NCBI GenBank assembly: GCA_031277685.1
Contig: JAITLV010000328.1
Span: forward strand, 1-54,220
DNA from: Sphingobacterium sp.
Lineage (GTDB): Bacteria; Bacteroidota; Bacteroidia; Sphingobacteriales; Sphingobacteriaceae
Direction: 5' to 3'
DNA: 54,220 nucleotides
Each line of letters opens with the position of its first letter. Position 1 is the first letter of the stretch. Made by a program: the position numbers and the translations under genes. Under the pieces are notes generated by a model, which saw only the letters and a list, made by a program, of their open reading frames with translations, did no database searches and was not told where the DNA came from. Below are positions 19,189-28,217 of this stretch, piece after piece.

Positions 19189-19503
19189 ATGAATAATGAA
19201 GACCCAGATTACAAAAGAATCTATTCGGATATGATAAGTATGCGCTATCCTGATAAGAAAAACATGTGCAAATCAATTCTTAAAAAAAGAAAATTGATAA
19301 CCTTAGATGTAATTGAGCTGAACAGAATTATTTTCGGCAATAAAAACTTCAGTCAAAAATACAAGTCCTACGATATTGAATCCATATATAAGATTCTGGA
19401 GTTTCAGAAAAAAGAGAAATGCACAAACAGCCAACTTGCACTATATTTTAATTTGAGCAGGAATACAGTAACTAAATGGAAAAGGATCAAATTCAGACGT
19501 TAG
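19189..19503 (+). CDS. Small helix-turn-helix protein (second of the pair)
   Basis: 104 residues. The N-terminus DYKRIYSDMISMRYPDKK and the C-terminus ILEFQKKEKCTNSQLALYFN followed by LSRNTVTKWK fit a helix-turn-helix of the homeodomain/resolvase-like sort. It is typically found directly after a protein like that at 18736, and here is 18 bp downstream, so the two form a probable two-gene operon. Function is unknown; DNA binding is inferred from the motif. Confidence 0.75.
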   Translation: MNNEDPDYKRIYSDMISMRYPDKKNMCKSILKKRKLITLDVIELNRIIFGNKNFSQKYKSYDIESIYKILEFQKKEKCTNSQLALYFNLSRNTVTKWKRIKFRR

Positions 19504-20152
19504 CAAAGTCGATTATAAAATAAAAAACTAAAAGTAAGTCTTTATTCGTGATGATCTTTTGGTGCAATGGAACCCCTTCAGGTTATTCTTTTTATAAAGC
19601 ATTTTCAGAGTGTCTTATGCGGTTGAGAGTTACCAAATCTTATACTTCTTATTAACCCAAAAATGAATACTTTTAAAGGCTAGGGTATTACAAGCCCAAA
19701 AGAGACAACTTCAGACACTGTTCGAAGAGTCATCCCAATGTAAATGAGATAGAGCTATTTTAACACTATTATTAATTAAAATCAGAAATAAATCTAAATT
19801 TTATGAATATTAAAAGTCCGGGAGTTTACTAGCGTAAATCTCCCGGGACAAAGATGAAAAAAAAGTTCAATAATGATTTTAACTAAAAGTGCATTATTAT
19901 TCAAATTTTTGATAGCAAGTTCAATCCTATGATTCAGCGTTTAATCCTTTAGAATGAAAATATGTTTCAAAAAGAGTAAATGCCATCTAAAATATGTCTG
20001 CCAGAAAAAGTTTCGCTTGTTACATCAAATGAAACTGTAATAATCAATATAATATGATTACAAATATATGTGAGGTTTTTAAATTAAACACTGTTATTTT
20101 ATTGAGAAATTTGGGTTATTTACAGTTACACGAACTAAATTGATGACATAAT
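19504..20152. other. Intergenic region with a strong GC-rich hairpin
   Basis: About 650 bases. A near-perfect inverted repeat spans 19816-19849 (GTCCGGGAGTTTAC ... GTAAATCTCCCGGGAC) with bulges of one or two bases and a TAGC loop. It is much more GC-rich than its surroundings but has no T-tract on either side. It could be a terminator of a lost gene or a structured RNA element. No gene is supported. Confidence 0.45.
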
Positions 20153-21114
20153 ATGATCCATGTAGAAAGTGAATTCGCAAAGCTAAGATCGGTTGTACTT
20201 GCTGAATCTGAGTTCGGCTATCCTATGACACCACGATTAGGTGATCTACGATTTTTGAGTAATGATCCTATTCAAGAAAGTATGATACATGCAGGGAAGG
20301 ATTTATTGAGGCTTTTCCAGATAAACAGATACTTTGGGAATCTGAAAGGTTGCGCTTAAAGGAAGTTCTTGAAAAACATAAAGTCCGGGTATTAAGACCC
20401 CGAAGGTTGACGGAAGGTGAAAAACAAATTTCAGTGAAAGATGGATATGCAAACTTTTTTGTTCGTGATCCTTTTTTTACTATCGGAAATTGTGTAATCG
20501 AAGGATCATTGCGTTTTGAGCATCGAAGGAATGAAATATTACCTGTCAGGGATCTTTTCTCCCAGGAAGTATATCCTGAAAGTTGTGTTTATATCGCTGC
20601 TCCCAGACCTGCAGTAGGTGTAAATGGAGATCTTGGGACAGGACCTTTTATTGAAGGAGGAGATATTCTTATATTAGGAAAACACATTTTAGTAGGCACT
20701 TCCGGTTTAGCTTCAAATTCATTGGGTATTACCTGGTTAGCTAAATTTCTGCGGCCTTATGGCTATACTGTAGAATTGGTCCGTCTGCATCCGGACATTC
20801 TTCACTTGGACTGTGCACTTAGTCTTGTTTGCAACGGATTTATGGTTATATGCAAAAAAGCTTTTCTGGATAATGTACCTCATATCCTTCATACATGGAA
20901 AGCAATTGAGGTAAATTTGCAAGAAGCGAGTGCGCTGGCAACCAATGGATTGTCCATATCTGAGAGTGTGTATATCACAGATCCTGAATTTGAGCGGATC
21001 GGACTTCAGATAGAATCAGAAGGACTTCAAGTTGAATATATAGATTTTTCTATTAGTAGGAGTTTTGGGGGCAGTTTTCGTTGTAGTACTCAGCCTTTGT
21101 GGCGGGAAGATTAA
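20153..21114 (+). pseudogene. Amidinotransferase/dimethylargininase-family gene with a single frameshift
   Basis: Two overlapping frames give one protein if a base is restored near 20303-20308. Frame 1 (20153) runs MIHVESEFAKLRSVVLAESE to HAGKDL. The continuation EAFPDKQILWESERLRLKEV is in the second frame, upstream of its first ATG. Family active-site features are kept: EGGD (near 20656), LHLDC with the catalytic His (near 20800) and GGSFRCST with the nucleophilic Cys (near 21084). Enzymes of this fold act on guanidino compounds such as arginine or methylarginines. The restored length of ~320 residues would be normal. A recent mutation or a sequencing error; all downstream residues are well preserved. 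Confidence 0.8.
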
Positions 21115-22055
21115 AATATAGTCATATGTTTTTATATGCAGGCAGTGAGCTGGATTTTGAACTAGTATAACTATTTCTGTTCTAATCCATCTGTTATTAA
21201 AAGTTTTAACTGATGAAACTATTTTAAAGGTAAAGATTTGTTAAGGCTATTGGGATTTTATAATGGATAAGAATCTGGCTTTACACAGTTGTTTGTTATT
21301 TTCAGCCGAGGCTTTTATTTTCGTTTTTAGTTTTATTATAAAAATCAACCTACTGCTTAAAAATAAACACTCCCTATTTTTTTAGAATTATTTTATTGAT
21401 TCTTATAACAAATAGATTGTCTTTAGTATTGATAAAATGATTCATTCGATCTAAATTCGTTTACGTTGTTTGGAAACGCCTCTACTATTACATTGTGAAG
21501 CCGGCTATTATAAAATAGCTGGCTTCTTTGATCATACATAGCCCATTTAGTTATAAAATCACAAAGGATAGCGATAAATTTTCCTGGTTGACACGGTTGC
21601 TATTGTCCTATATTTTACTGTGAAATTATTTCATTATTTTATATGTTTTGTTACTGTAGTCATCATGTGAGTGATGGCTATATTTTATTTAGTTATTTAT
21701 TATGAAACAGGAAAATTATAATTCTGAAATACTGGCTAAGGCTAAAATATTCGATTACATGTTAAATAAGTAATAATTGCAATTAAACTATATGTGAACA
21801 CAATCCTGATATTCTTTACGGATTACTTTAGTGTCTATGGAATACTGGTAGGAATGATGGAACATGCAAGAAGTTATGGAGAGATAATTCTTGCAGAAAA
21901 AAAAATCTATGATTTTCAACTTCAATTTGAACGTATTCAAAAATTCAAAGCCAGAAAGGATCTACAGCTTGTAGGTAGTCAAATTAATCCATACATAAAT
22001 TCAAACGTTTTATATTTTATTTTGGGATTTTTTTTAACTTGTGAAAAAATAAATA
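21115..22055. other. Intergenic region upstream of the LemA operon
   Basis: About 940 bases. It holds the terminator at 21497-21525. A 23-codon ATG frame at 21702 (MKQENYNSEILAKAKIFDYM) and a GTG-started 114-codon frame at 21794 that runs into the LemA gene out of frame are both without recognisable family. The second may be transcribed leader of the operon. No clear promoter was identified. Confidence 0.4.
21497..21525 (+). terminator. Intrinsic terminator
   Basis: GAAGCCGGCTATT (21497-21509) pairs with AATAGCTGGCTTC (21513-21525) with one G-U pair and a 3-base loop, followed by TTTG. It is 380 bp after the amidinotransferase gene, so it may end a longer transcript or belong to a lost gene. 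It insulates the LemA operon from upstream reading. Confidence 0.65.
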
Positions 22056-22610
22056 ATGATTACAATCGGAATTATTGCTGCCATTTTAGCTGTTGCTATT
22101 ATTTGGGCCATCTCAGTTTACAATGGATTAGTAAATAAAAAGGTAAATGTTCAAGAAGGATGGAGCTCGATTGATGTATTTCTGAAAAAACGAAATGATT
22201 TGATTCCCAATCTTATAGAAACAGTGAAAGGCTATGCTTCACATGAATCTTCGGTTTTGCAAAATGTAGTGGAAGCAAGAAATCTTTCCGGCAAAGCACA
22301 AAGCGCAAAAGAGCAGGGTGTAGCAGAATCTACTATGCAAAATGCAATGATGAACCTATTTGCGGTTGCAGAAAACTATCCGGACTTGAAAGCCAATAAT
22401 AATTTCATCTCTCTACAGCAGGATTTAAATGCCTTGGAAGACGATATCGAGATGGCTAGAAGATACTACAATGGAACAGTGAAGGAGAATAATGTGGCGA
22501 TCGAGGTTTTCCCTTCCAACTTGATAGCCAATATATTCAAATTTGAGAAAGCCGAATTTTTTGAGATTCAAAATGTAAGCGAACGAGAGGTAACGAAAGT
22601 CAATTTTTAA
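22056..22610 (+). CDS. lemA: LemA family protein
   Basis: 184 residues, the normal LemA length. One N-terminal membrane helix (IIAAILAVAIIWAISVYNGL), then the family signature: NVQEGWSSIDVFLKKRNDLI followed by PNLIETVKGYA. Later family segments are PDLKANNNFISLQQDLNALE, the ARRYYNGTVKENN stretch, and a closing FPSNLIANIF. LemA proteins are membrane-anchored helical-bundle proteins facing outward. Their role is not settled; some link to envelope stress or surface display. This is the first gene of a tight seven-gene run; the next starts 9 bp later. LemA at the head of a glycosyltransferase operon is unusual: it is more often next to TPM-domain or DUF3137 proteins. Confidence 0.95.
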   Translation: MITIGIIAAILAVAIIWAISVYNGLVNKKVNVQEGWSSIDVFLKKRNDLIPNLIETVKGYASHESSVLQNVVEARNLSGKAQSAKEQGVAESTMQNAMMNLFAVAENYPDLKANNNFISLQQDLNALEDDIEMARRYYNGTVKENNVAIEVFPSNLIANIFKFEKAEFFEIQNVSEREVTKVNF

Positions 22611-22619
22611 TTTCTAACC

Positions 22620-23762
22620 ATGAGATCCTACTACGCTAGTTTTGATGCTTTTCCTACCAGCAAAGGTGCATCTACACATATTACTCACAGTTTGGATGCT
22701 CTGTCCGAAATTGCAGATAAAGTAGATGTTTATTGTCTGAAAGGAAATTCTGTCATAGATCCCAAAATTGCAGAAAATGTAGAAATCCATCCTTTCTTCT
22801 ACGAAAACCAATCTCAAAATTATCTAGAAAGAGCCCAGCTTTTTTCTGAAAAAGTCTATAATTGTACTGCACTTTCCAAGGAACAAGGAATCGGACAGTT
22901 TCGTGATATCTGGAGTGGGCTGGGAATGATAAAGCAACCTCATCTCAAAACAGTTTTTGAAGTCAATGCCTTGACATCTATAGAATTACCGATAAGGTTT
23001 CCTCTCTTAACACCCTCTCTAATTGCTGAAATTAAGAATATAGAAGGGACTTGCCTTGAAGCTTGCGATCATATTGTAACGCCTTCGGCAGTCACAAAAA
23101 AATATTTGATAGAAGAGTTTTCTATTGCTAATGACAAAATTTCTGTCATTCCAAATGGTGCAGAGTCAGTTCAAGAAATGGAAAAAACTGCTGATCTACC
23201 TCCAGAATACATTGTTTACTTTGGGGCGTTGCAACCTTGGCAGGGATTAGATGTATTGCTGAAGTCTTTCCGATATCTGAAAGATTATGAAAATCTTAAA
23301 TTGGTTATTTGCTCTTCCGTGAAAGAAAAAGCCTCTAAAGCGTATCATAAATTAATTGAAAATCTTGGAATTCAGGATAAGGCCATTTTTAGATATGAAT
23401 TGGAAAAGGAAGAGCTTTACGCCGTCATCCAACACGGAAGAGCATCTATTGCTCCGCTGAAATTCGGAGACAGAAATGTGGTTCAAGGCTGCTGCCCGAT
23501 CAAAATTCTGGAATCTATGGCATGTAAAATACCTATTATTGCAGCAGAACTGCCTGTGACAAAAGAGTTGCTGACAGAAGATGAAGTTTATTTTTTTTGG
23601 CCGGAAGATGAGCAGGATCTCAGCCGAAGCATTCGTTTTGTTTTAGATAATCCAGAATCGTCAAAAAAGAAAGCTGAAAATGCATTTAACAAATTTCAAC
23701 AGCAGTTTACTTGGAAGCATCACAATCAAAAGTTACAAAAAGTATATCAAAATTTAATGTAA
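22620..23762 (+). CDS. GT-B glycosyltransferase, family 4-like
   Basis: 380 residues. The N-terminal Rossmann half opens with SFDAFPTSKGASTHITHSLD, a donor/acceptor-loop pattern common in GT4 enzymes. The linker has ISVIPNGAES near residue 180. The C-terminal half has YFGALQPWQGLDVLLKSF and, near residue 298, PIKILESMACKIPIIA, which is the GT4 nucleotide-sugar site. The first Glu of the usual E-x7-E is not present at the standard spacing (NVVQGCCPIKILE), as in the 'P-x-K-x-x-E-x-M-A' subgroup. Likely transfers a sugar to an envelope acceptor in the cytoplasm. Four bases separate it from the next gene. Confidence 0.88.
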   Translation: MRSYYASFDAFPTSKGASTHITHSLDALSEIADKVDVYCLKGNSVIDPKIAENVEIHPFFYENQSQNYLERAQLFSEKVYNCTALSKEQGIGQFRDIWSGLGMIKQPHLKTVFEVNALTSIELPIRFPLLTPSLIAEIKNIEGTCLEACDHIVTPSAVTKKYLIEEFSIANDKISVIPNGAESVQEMEKTADLPPEYIVYFGALQPWQGLDVLLKSFRYLKDYENLKLVICSSVKEKASKAYHKLIENLGIQDKAIFRYELEKEELYAVIQHGRASIAPLKFGDRNVVQGCCPIKILESMACKIPIIAAELPVTKELLTEDEVYFFWPEDEQDLSRSIRFVLDNPESSKKKAENAFNKFQQQFTWKHHNQKLQKVYQNLM

Positions 23763-23766
23763 AACG

Positions 23767-24681
23767 ATGGCAGAATATTATAATATCCAGTTGACGACGG
23801 AAGATATGGCGCCTATTGAAAGAGCACATCTGCACCGTGGTTTCAGTTCAAAAAAAACACCTTTGAAATGGATCAGATTTTTCAGAATGTGTGTGTTGCA
23901 ACGTGAGCTGTCTCTAAAAAAGAGGAAGAAAAAAACCAAAGCATTGTGGCTTGGATATTTTTTAATTGCGACTGCAGTTATTTTTTTGTTTCCAAGCTAC
24001 TGGTTTATGGTTAACATTATTTTGTTTATGTTAGTTTTGGTAATGGATTTGCGAAACAGAAGTAACTTCAAAAAGAACTACACAGACGGCTATGATTTTT
24101 TCTCAGATTACTTTTCCGCCTTGTTTACATTAATAGAAGAAGAGCTGCCACAATTGGGAACAATACACTTTACTGCGAATGTAAAGGAAACGTTGGTAGG
24201 TTTGGAACATTTGAAATCCTCCGAAGCAGCAACATTTAAAACACCAGGTTTCATTTCTGGCAAAGAGGAATTTTATGAAAAGGAAATTGGCCAAGGATAT
24301 TGCGTACTGAAAGATGGCGCAGAAGTCAACTTCAGCTTTGTGGAAAAAGTGAGAAAGCGTATTATCAACAAGAAAGGACTCAGCGGGAAAAGGAAAACGA
24401 AACAGAAATACAAATCCGTCTATCCATTTATTCTGAAGTTAAAGCTTCCGAAGTCCATTTACCAGCTAAAAGTGGATATTAATAAAGCTGACATCCAGCT
24501 GGAAGAAGATGAATCATTTTACTATATGAAAGCTCGAAGGAAATTTAATGTACAAGACGAAAATCCTAATGATTACAGTGCTTATCAGTACAATTCCACT
24601 CCGTTATTCTCCGTAGAATATTTTTCTTTGGAAGTGGTTAATTTGTTTAATATATGCTACGGTTGCTTTACTTTAAAATAA
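23767..24681 (+). CDS. Membrane protein of unknown function, two central TM helices
   Basis: 304 residues. A basic N-terminal ~58 residues, then two adjacent hydrophobic helices at about 60-77 and 79-95 (GYFLIATAVIFLF; MVNIILFMLVLVMDL), then a ~200-residue soluble domain with many Lys/Glu. The layout (short N-tail, helical hairpin, soluble C-domain) resembles the DUF3137-type proteins that accompany LemA in other genomes, but I cannot confirm homology. Cotranscribed within the LemA operon: 4 bp after the previous gene, 10 bp before the next. An assembly or anchoring role for the operon's glycan or protein is inference only. Confidence 0.6.
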   Translation: MAEYYNIQLTTEDMAPIERAHLHRGFSSKKTPLKWIRFFRMCVLQRELSLKKRKKKTKALWLGYFLIATAVIFLFPSYWFMVNIILFMLVLVMDLRNRSNFKKNYTDGYDFFSDYFSALFTLIEEELPQLGTIHFTANVKETLVGLEHLKSSEAATFKTPGFISGKEEFYEKEIGQGYCVLKDGAEVNFSFVEKVRKRIINKKGLSGKRKTKQKYKSVYPFILKLKLPKSIYQLKVDINKADIQLEEDESFYYMKARRKFNVQDENPNDYSAYQYNSTPLFSVEYFSLEVVNLFNICYGCFTLK

Positions 24682-24691
24682 TAGCGAGAGT

Positions 24692-25063
24692 ATGAATCAA
24701 AATACAAATTGTCAGGAAAAATTAGGTCTGTTTCTCGTGGACAACTGTCCTGCTGTGGCAACGGAGCAATGCACAAACTGCAACAAAAAAGTTTGCAAAA
24801 ATCATATTTTTATTCAATTTGAAAATGGCAAGAATCGGAAACTTTGTTTGACTTGCAAGGCTGTTCTGGATCCCAGATTGACTTCCAATATCGAACTTTA
24901 CTCACCGGACCGGCCAATATGGAGAAAAAAGATGATGAACAGGTTTCATACAGAATATCCATTTTTAGTGACGATGGCAAATCAGTACGGCGCATTGTTT
25001 GATACGGTTTTATTCACAGACTTTTCCGATCACTCGGGCGATTCATCACCTTTTGATAGCTAG
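24692..25063 (+). CDS. Small zinc-finger (B-box-like) protein
   Basis: 123 residues. The first ~60 carry a compact metal-binding pattern: C19, C27-x2-C30, C35-x2-H38 and C52-x2-C55, as in B-box/treble-clef fingers (EQCTNCNKKVCKNH; LCLTCK). The remaining ~65 residues are polar with a short hydrophobic stretch (FLVTMANQYGALFDTVLF). No signal peptide. It may scaffold or regulate the neighbouring glycosyltransferases. It lies 10 bp after one operon member and 5 bp before another. Confidence 0.65.
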   Translation: MNQNTNCQEKLGLFLVDNCPAVATEQCTNCNKKVCKNHIFIQFENGKNRKLCLTCKAVLDPRLTSNIELYSPDRPIWRKKMMNRFHTEYPFLVTMANQYGALFDTVLFTDFSDHSGDSSPFDS

Positions 25064-25068
25064 ATTTT

Positions 25069-26172
25069 ATGAAACTGTTACTGGTAACCCAAAACTATCC
25101 TCCTTCCAGAGGCGGTATGGCAGAATCCTGCGGAAGGATTGTCAGGAACCTGAAAAGAAAAGGCTATGAAGTTCATGTCTTGCATTTTTCCAACCGACAA
25201 AGGCCGTATGAGACAAAGAAAGAAACTGGCGGTAACTACAGCACTCTTGGAATTTATGATGCAGAAGAATATACGCTTAATCTGGCGACATTATTTGTGG
25301 AAAAGAAAAAGGAATTTTTAGATGTTGATGCGATTATTGCTTTCGGTGGATATTTGCCAATGATGTGGACACCTATTATCAGTCAGTTTTTTGAAAAACC
25401 TTTATACACCTGTATCCGAGGAAATGATTTCGATGAAGGATTATTTTCCAAGAAAAGGAATTCACTACTTTATGCCTTGGAACATTCAGAGGCTATATTG
25501 TGTGTCTGCACTGAGAAACAGAAGAAAATTGAAAAACTTTACCCTTCAAAAAAGGTGTTTTACATGCCGAATGGAATAGATGCTTCTTTCTGGAATTTTA
25601 ATAAAAATGAAAAAAAGAAAACTGATAAGATAAAGAAAAGCCTAACAGATAAAAAAGTTCTTCTCATTGCCGGACAGCTTAAATTCAAGAAAGGAATTCG
25701 CTATTTCATCGAATCTTTCGATCAATTTCCTTTCAAAAGCGATTACGAGCTCTGGATGATCGGTGATCTGCCTGAAGAAGTCAGACTTTTTGTCAATGAT
25801 TTTGATTTGAATATAAAACTTTTTCCGTTTGCTTCCAAAGATGAAATGCGCAGCTTTTATGCGATGGCAGACGCAGTTTGTATCCCATCTTTGTATGACG
25901 GTATGCCTAATGTTTTATTGGAAGCAGGTGCATCAAGTAAGCTGATTATTGCTTCTGAAGTCGGAGGGATTCCAGATATCATCATACACGAAAAGTCAGG
26001 GCTCTTATATCACCCTTTGGAAGCCAATGCACTGTTAGATGTTCTGATTCACTATCATCATTTAGCTGAAGATGAAAAAGAATTAATGAAAAATGAAATT
26101 TATAATACGATTAATCAAAATTTTACAGAACAAAACGAAATACAAAACTACCTAAATCTATTCCCGTTATGA
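25069..26172 (+). CDS. GT-B glycosyltransferase, family 4
   Basis: 367 residues. N-terminus LVTQNYPPSRGGMAESCGRI is a textbook GT4 opening (glycine-rich loop). Mid-protein VFYMPNGIDASFW near residue 166 and the C-terminal SLYDGMPNVLLEAGASS followed by IIASEVGGIPDII complete the fold. The E-x7-E motif appears as D-x7-E (DGMPNVLLE, near residue 277). A cytoplasmic retaining transferase using a nucleotide sugar is expected; acceptor unknown. Its stop overlaps the next start by four bases (ATGA), so the two are translationally coupled. Confidence 0.9.
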   Translation: MKLLLVTQNYPPSRGGMAESCGRIVRNLKRKGYEVHVLHFSNRQRPYETKKETGGNYSTLGIYDAEEYTLNLATLFVEKKKEFLDVDAIIAFGGYLPMMWTPIISQFFEKPLYTCIRGNDFDEGLFSKKRNSLLYALEHSEAILCVCTEKQKKIEKLYPSKKVFYMPNGIDASFWNFNKNEKKKTDKIKKSLTDKKVLLIAGQLKFKKGIRYFIESFDQFPFKSDYELWMIGDLPEEVRLFVNDFDLNIKLFPFASKDEMRSFYAMADAVCIPSLYDGMPNVLLEAGASSKLIIASEVGGIPDIIIHEKSGLLYHPLEANALLDVLIHYHHLAEDEKELMKNEIYNTINQNFTEQNEIQNYLNLFPL

Positions 26173-26780
26173 AAAAAATTACAATCTTGTTTTTAGCATC
26201 TTTTTTAAGCTTAAACTCTTGCAAAAAAGAAGCACAAACTAACAATTCTCCAACTACGGAGAAAACAGAAACCAAAGCCGGTAGCTATTCTGCAGACTAT
26301 ATTATTTCTGATAAAGACGGGAAAGCAGTCGGAGGTTTTACAGTGAATCCTCCGAAAGTTCAGTTCGGGACAGAAACTTATACTGCGAAAGAAAAAGAAG
26401 ATAAAAGGAAGTATTACAGCAATGGTACACAACGCTATGAAGTGAAGTTAAAAGATGATACATACAAGCTGAGAGATGCCAGTTCCAAACTTCTTTGGAA
26501 AGTAAAAACCTATCCGGACAAAATCAAAATTTCTGATAATGAAGAAAATCTGAATCCTTATGAAGTCAAAAATAACAACGGGACAATAGAAGTTTCTAAA
26601 GACGGGAAAGTCACCAGTACAATGAAAATTGCAGGAAATGAAATCTTTGTAAACGGACAACCGGCCTACAAAATTTCAAAAAATTCTGATAGTTTTGCTT
26701 TGGGAATACTGAGCATAGATCAGATTCCGATGGATCAAAGATTATTACTCCTTACAGAATTTCTTTATCAGAAAAAGTGA
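26169..26780 (+). CDS. Lipoprotein of unknown function
   Basis: 203 residues. MKKITILFLASFLSLNSCKK is a lipoprotein signal with lipobox LNSC, so Cys18 is the probable lipid-modified residue. After a short Thr/Lys linker (QTNNSPTTEKTETKAG) the chain is beta-rich with repeated K-x-G and D-G patterns (ISDKDGKAVGGF; KDDTYKLRDASSKLLWKV; VSKDGKVTSTM), suggesting a small beta-sheet domain in the periplasm or at the outer membrane. It is coupled to both neighbours by 4-base overlaps (ATGA and GTGA). It may act on or be modified by the glycan made by the operon. Confidence 0.7.
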   Translation: MKKITILFLASFLSLNSCKKEAQTNNSPTTEKTETKAGSYSADYIISDKDGKAVGGFTVNPPKVQFGTETYTAKEKEDKRKYYSNGTQRYEVKLKDDTYKLRDASSKLLWKVKTYPDKIKISDNEENLNPYEVKNNNGTIEVSKDGKVTSTMKIAGNEIFVNGQPAYKISKNSDSFALGILSIDQIPMDQRLLLLTEFLYQKK

Positions 26781-27595
26781 TACTAATTTATGTATATGGT
26801 TCAGGATTAGGTCATCTAAAAAGGGTGGCCACTTTTCTTAAAAGCCAAAATTATGCTTCGGAAGATTGTATTTTGCTAACCAACTCAAAATTTTCAGAAT
26901 TTTGGGAATCCGGATGGAATGTTATTCAAAAAGAAGATTGCTTTTTTTATTCTTCGGAATTTTTGCCTTTTGCAGAAAATCTAATTTCTGAAAATAATAT
27001 CCATACTTTCATCGTAGATGTCTTTCCTTCAGGTTTTTTTGGCGAGCTTTCTTCATTATTAAGTAATTTTCAAAGAGAAAAGATATTGTTATCAAGAATT
27101 TTATCAAATTCTTATTTTAATAAGAATCCTGATATACCATATTTTGATGAGATTTTTGTAATGGAAAAAGGTGTAGACCTCTCTCAACTTCGAACTACAA
27201 AAATAACATATCCGGACGATCAGCTGAATCTTTTAGAAGGAATTTCTATAGCGAGTGAAACTCCTTATTTTCTCGTTATCCACAGTCAGCCTTTATCGGA
27301 AGTCCTTCATCTTTATAGACTTTCGAAGATGTATAGACGCAGTCAGAAAGTTGTGATTTTAACAGCTACTAACATACCACAAGAAAATATTGATCCTAGA
27401 GATTTGGTTTTGCATCAACAAAAACCCTCTCAATCCTTATTGGACAATGCAGAGAAAATATTTTCCGGCGCAGGTTTTAATACTGTTCTCATGTTGGCTT
27501 CTTACCACAAAAAATGGATTTGTAATCCATTTCCAAGAACATTTGATGACCAATTTCTTCGAAAGGCCCTTTATCAAAAAAGGATTAATATTTGA
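26777..27595 (+). CDS. MurG/GT28-like glycosyltransferase, last gene of the LemA operon
   Basis: 272 residues from a GTG that overlaps the previous stop (GTGA). YVYGSGLGHLKRVATFL at residues 5-21 is the GxGxGH nucleotide-fold loop of the MurG/MGT group. EKIFSGAGFNTVLMLASYHK near residue 230 and NPFPRTFDDQFLRK match the C-terminal sugar-nucleotide site (SGAG-NT ... P ... D-Q). The protein is shorter than typical GT28 enzymes (about 350). With the two GT4-like enzymes it makes three transferases in one operon, enough for a short oligosaccharide. No terminator is obvious right after the stop; the next hairpin is at 27813. Confidence 0.75.
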   Translation: MILIYVYGSGLGHLKRVATFLKSQNYASEDCILLTNSKFSEFWESGWNVIQKEDCFFYSSEFLPFAENLISENNIHTFIVDVFPSGFFGELSSLLSNFQREKILLSRILSNSYFNKNPDIPYFDEIFVMEKGVDLSQLRTTKITYPDDQLNLLEGISIASETPYFLVIHSQPLSEVLHLYRLSKMYRRSQKVVILTATNIPQENIDPRDLVLHQQKPSQSLLDNAEKIFSGAGFNTVLMLASYHKKWICNPFPRTFDDQFLRKALYQKRINI

Positions 27596-28217
27596 ATTAC
27601 AAATGGTTGAAGACAGGAAAGTAACTTCGATAAACATACAGTAAACCCTCATGTTGCCGCTAAAACCGTTTGTATTTGCTTTGATGAAAGGTTAGGATAG
27701 AATACATAGAATTTTTTCGATCATAATCTGTATGGATGCTAAGAAATTTCATCAGTGTTTTATATATTATTGACCAGATTGTTGTATTGTGATCGTGAAT
27801 TGTTTTTTACCAATAAGCTGCCCAATCATCACGAAAGCGCAACTAATTATCTAGGGCAGCTTATATTATAGGTAAAAGGAGGATTGTATATAACACATTT
27901 AAGTGACAGAGCAAATTTAAATGGAATATTTCTTTAATGGTTTGTTTATATTATCTCAATTATTTATGAGATTATTAATTTTCAGCTGATTGTGAACTTG
28001 TGTGGGACTTATTAACTTTGAGGTTTGTAGAAGGGGGAGAGCTAAGCTCTACATTATTGAAATAGTAATATACTATGTGAGAATAAGTAGAGGGTCTATC
28101 GTTTTTCCTGGATGGTAACTTGCTTGATTTTTTGGACACTTTCCACCATAGCAACATATTCAAGTTTATTTCCTTCTTTTGAAGAGAAGTTGGGAATATT
28201 AATGTACATGATTGTTT
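27596..28217. other. Intergenic region downstream of the LemA operon
   Basis: About 620 bases holding the hairpin at 27813-27864 and, on the minus strand, a 37-codon frame at 28096-28209 (MYINIPNFSSKEGNKLEYVA...). That frame directly follows the nitroreductase remnant and may be part of the same decay. No other gene is supported. Confidence 0.4.
27813..27864. terminator. Long-loop hairpin after the LemA operon
   Basis: ATAAGCTGCCC (27813-27823) pairs perfectly with GGGCAGCTTAT (27854-27864), an 11-bp stem around a 30-base loop. It lies 218 bp after the last operon gene. No T-run follows, so termination is only likely, not certain. The GCTGCC/GGCAGC arms recur in the smaller hairpin at 1546-1575. 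Confidence 0.5.

Noticed and set aside
21794..22138. 114-codon frame running into the LemA gene
   Set aside because: GTG start, second half overlaps LemA out of frame with a Cys-rich nonsense tail; not a believable protein.
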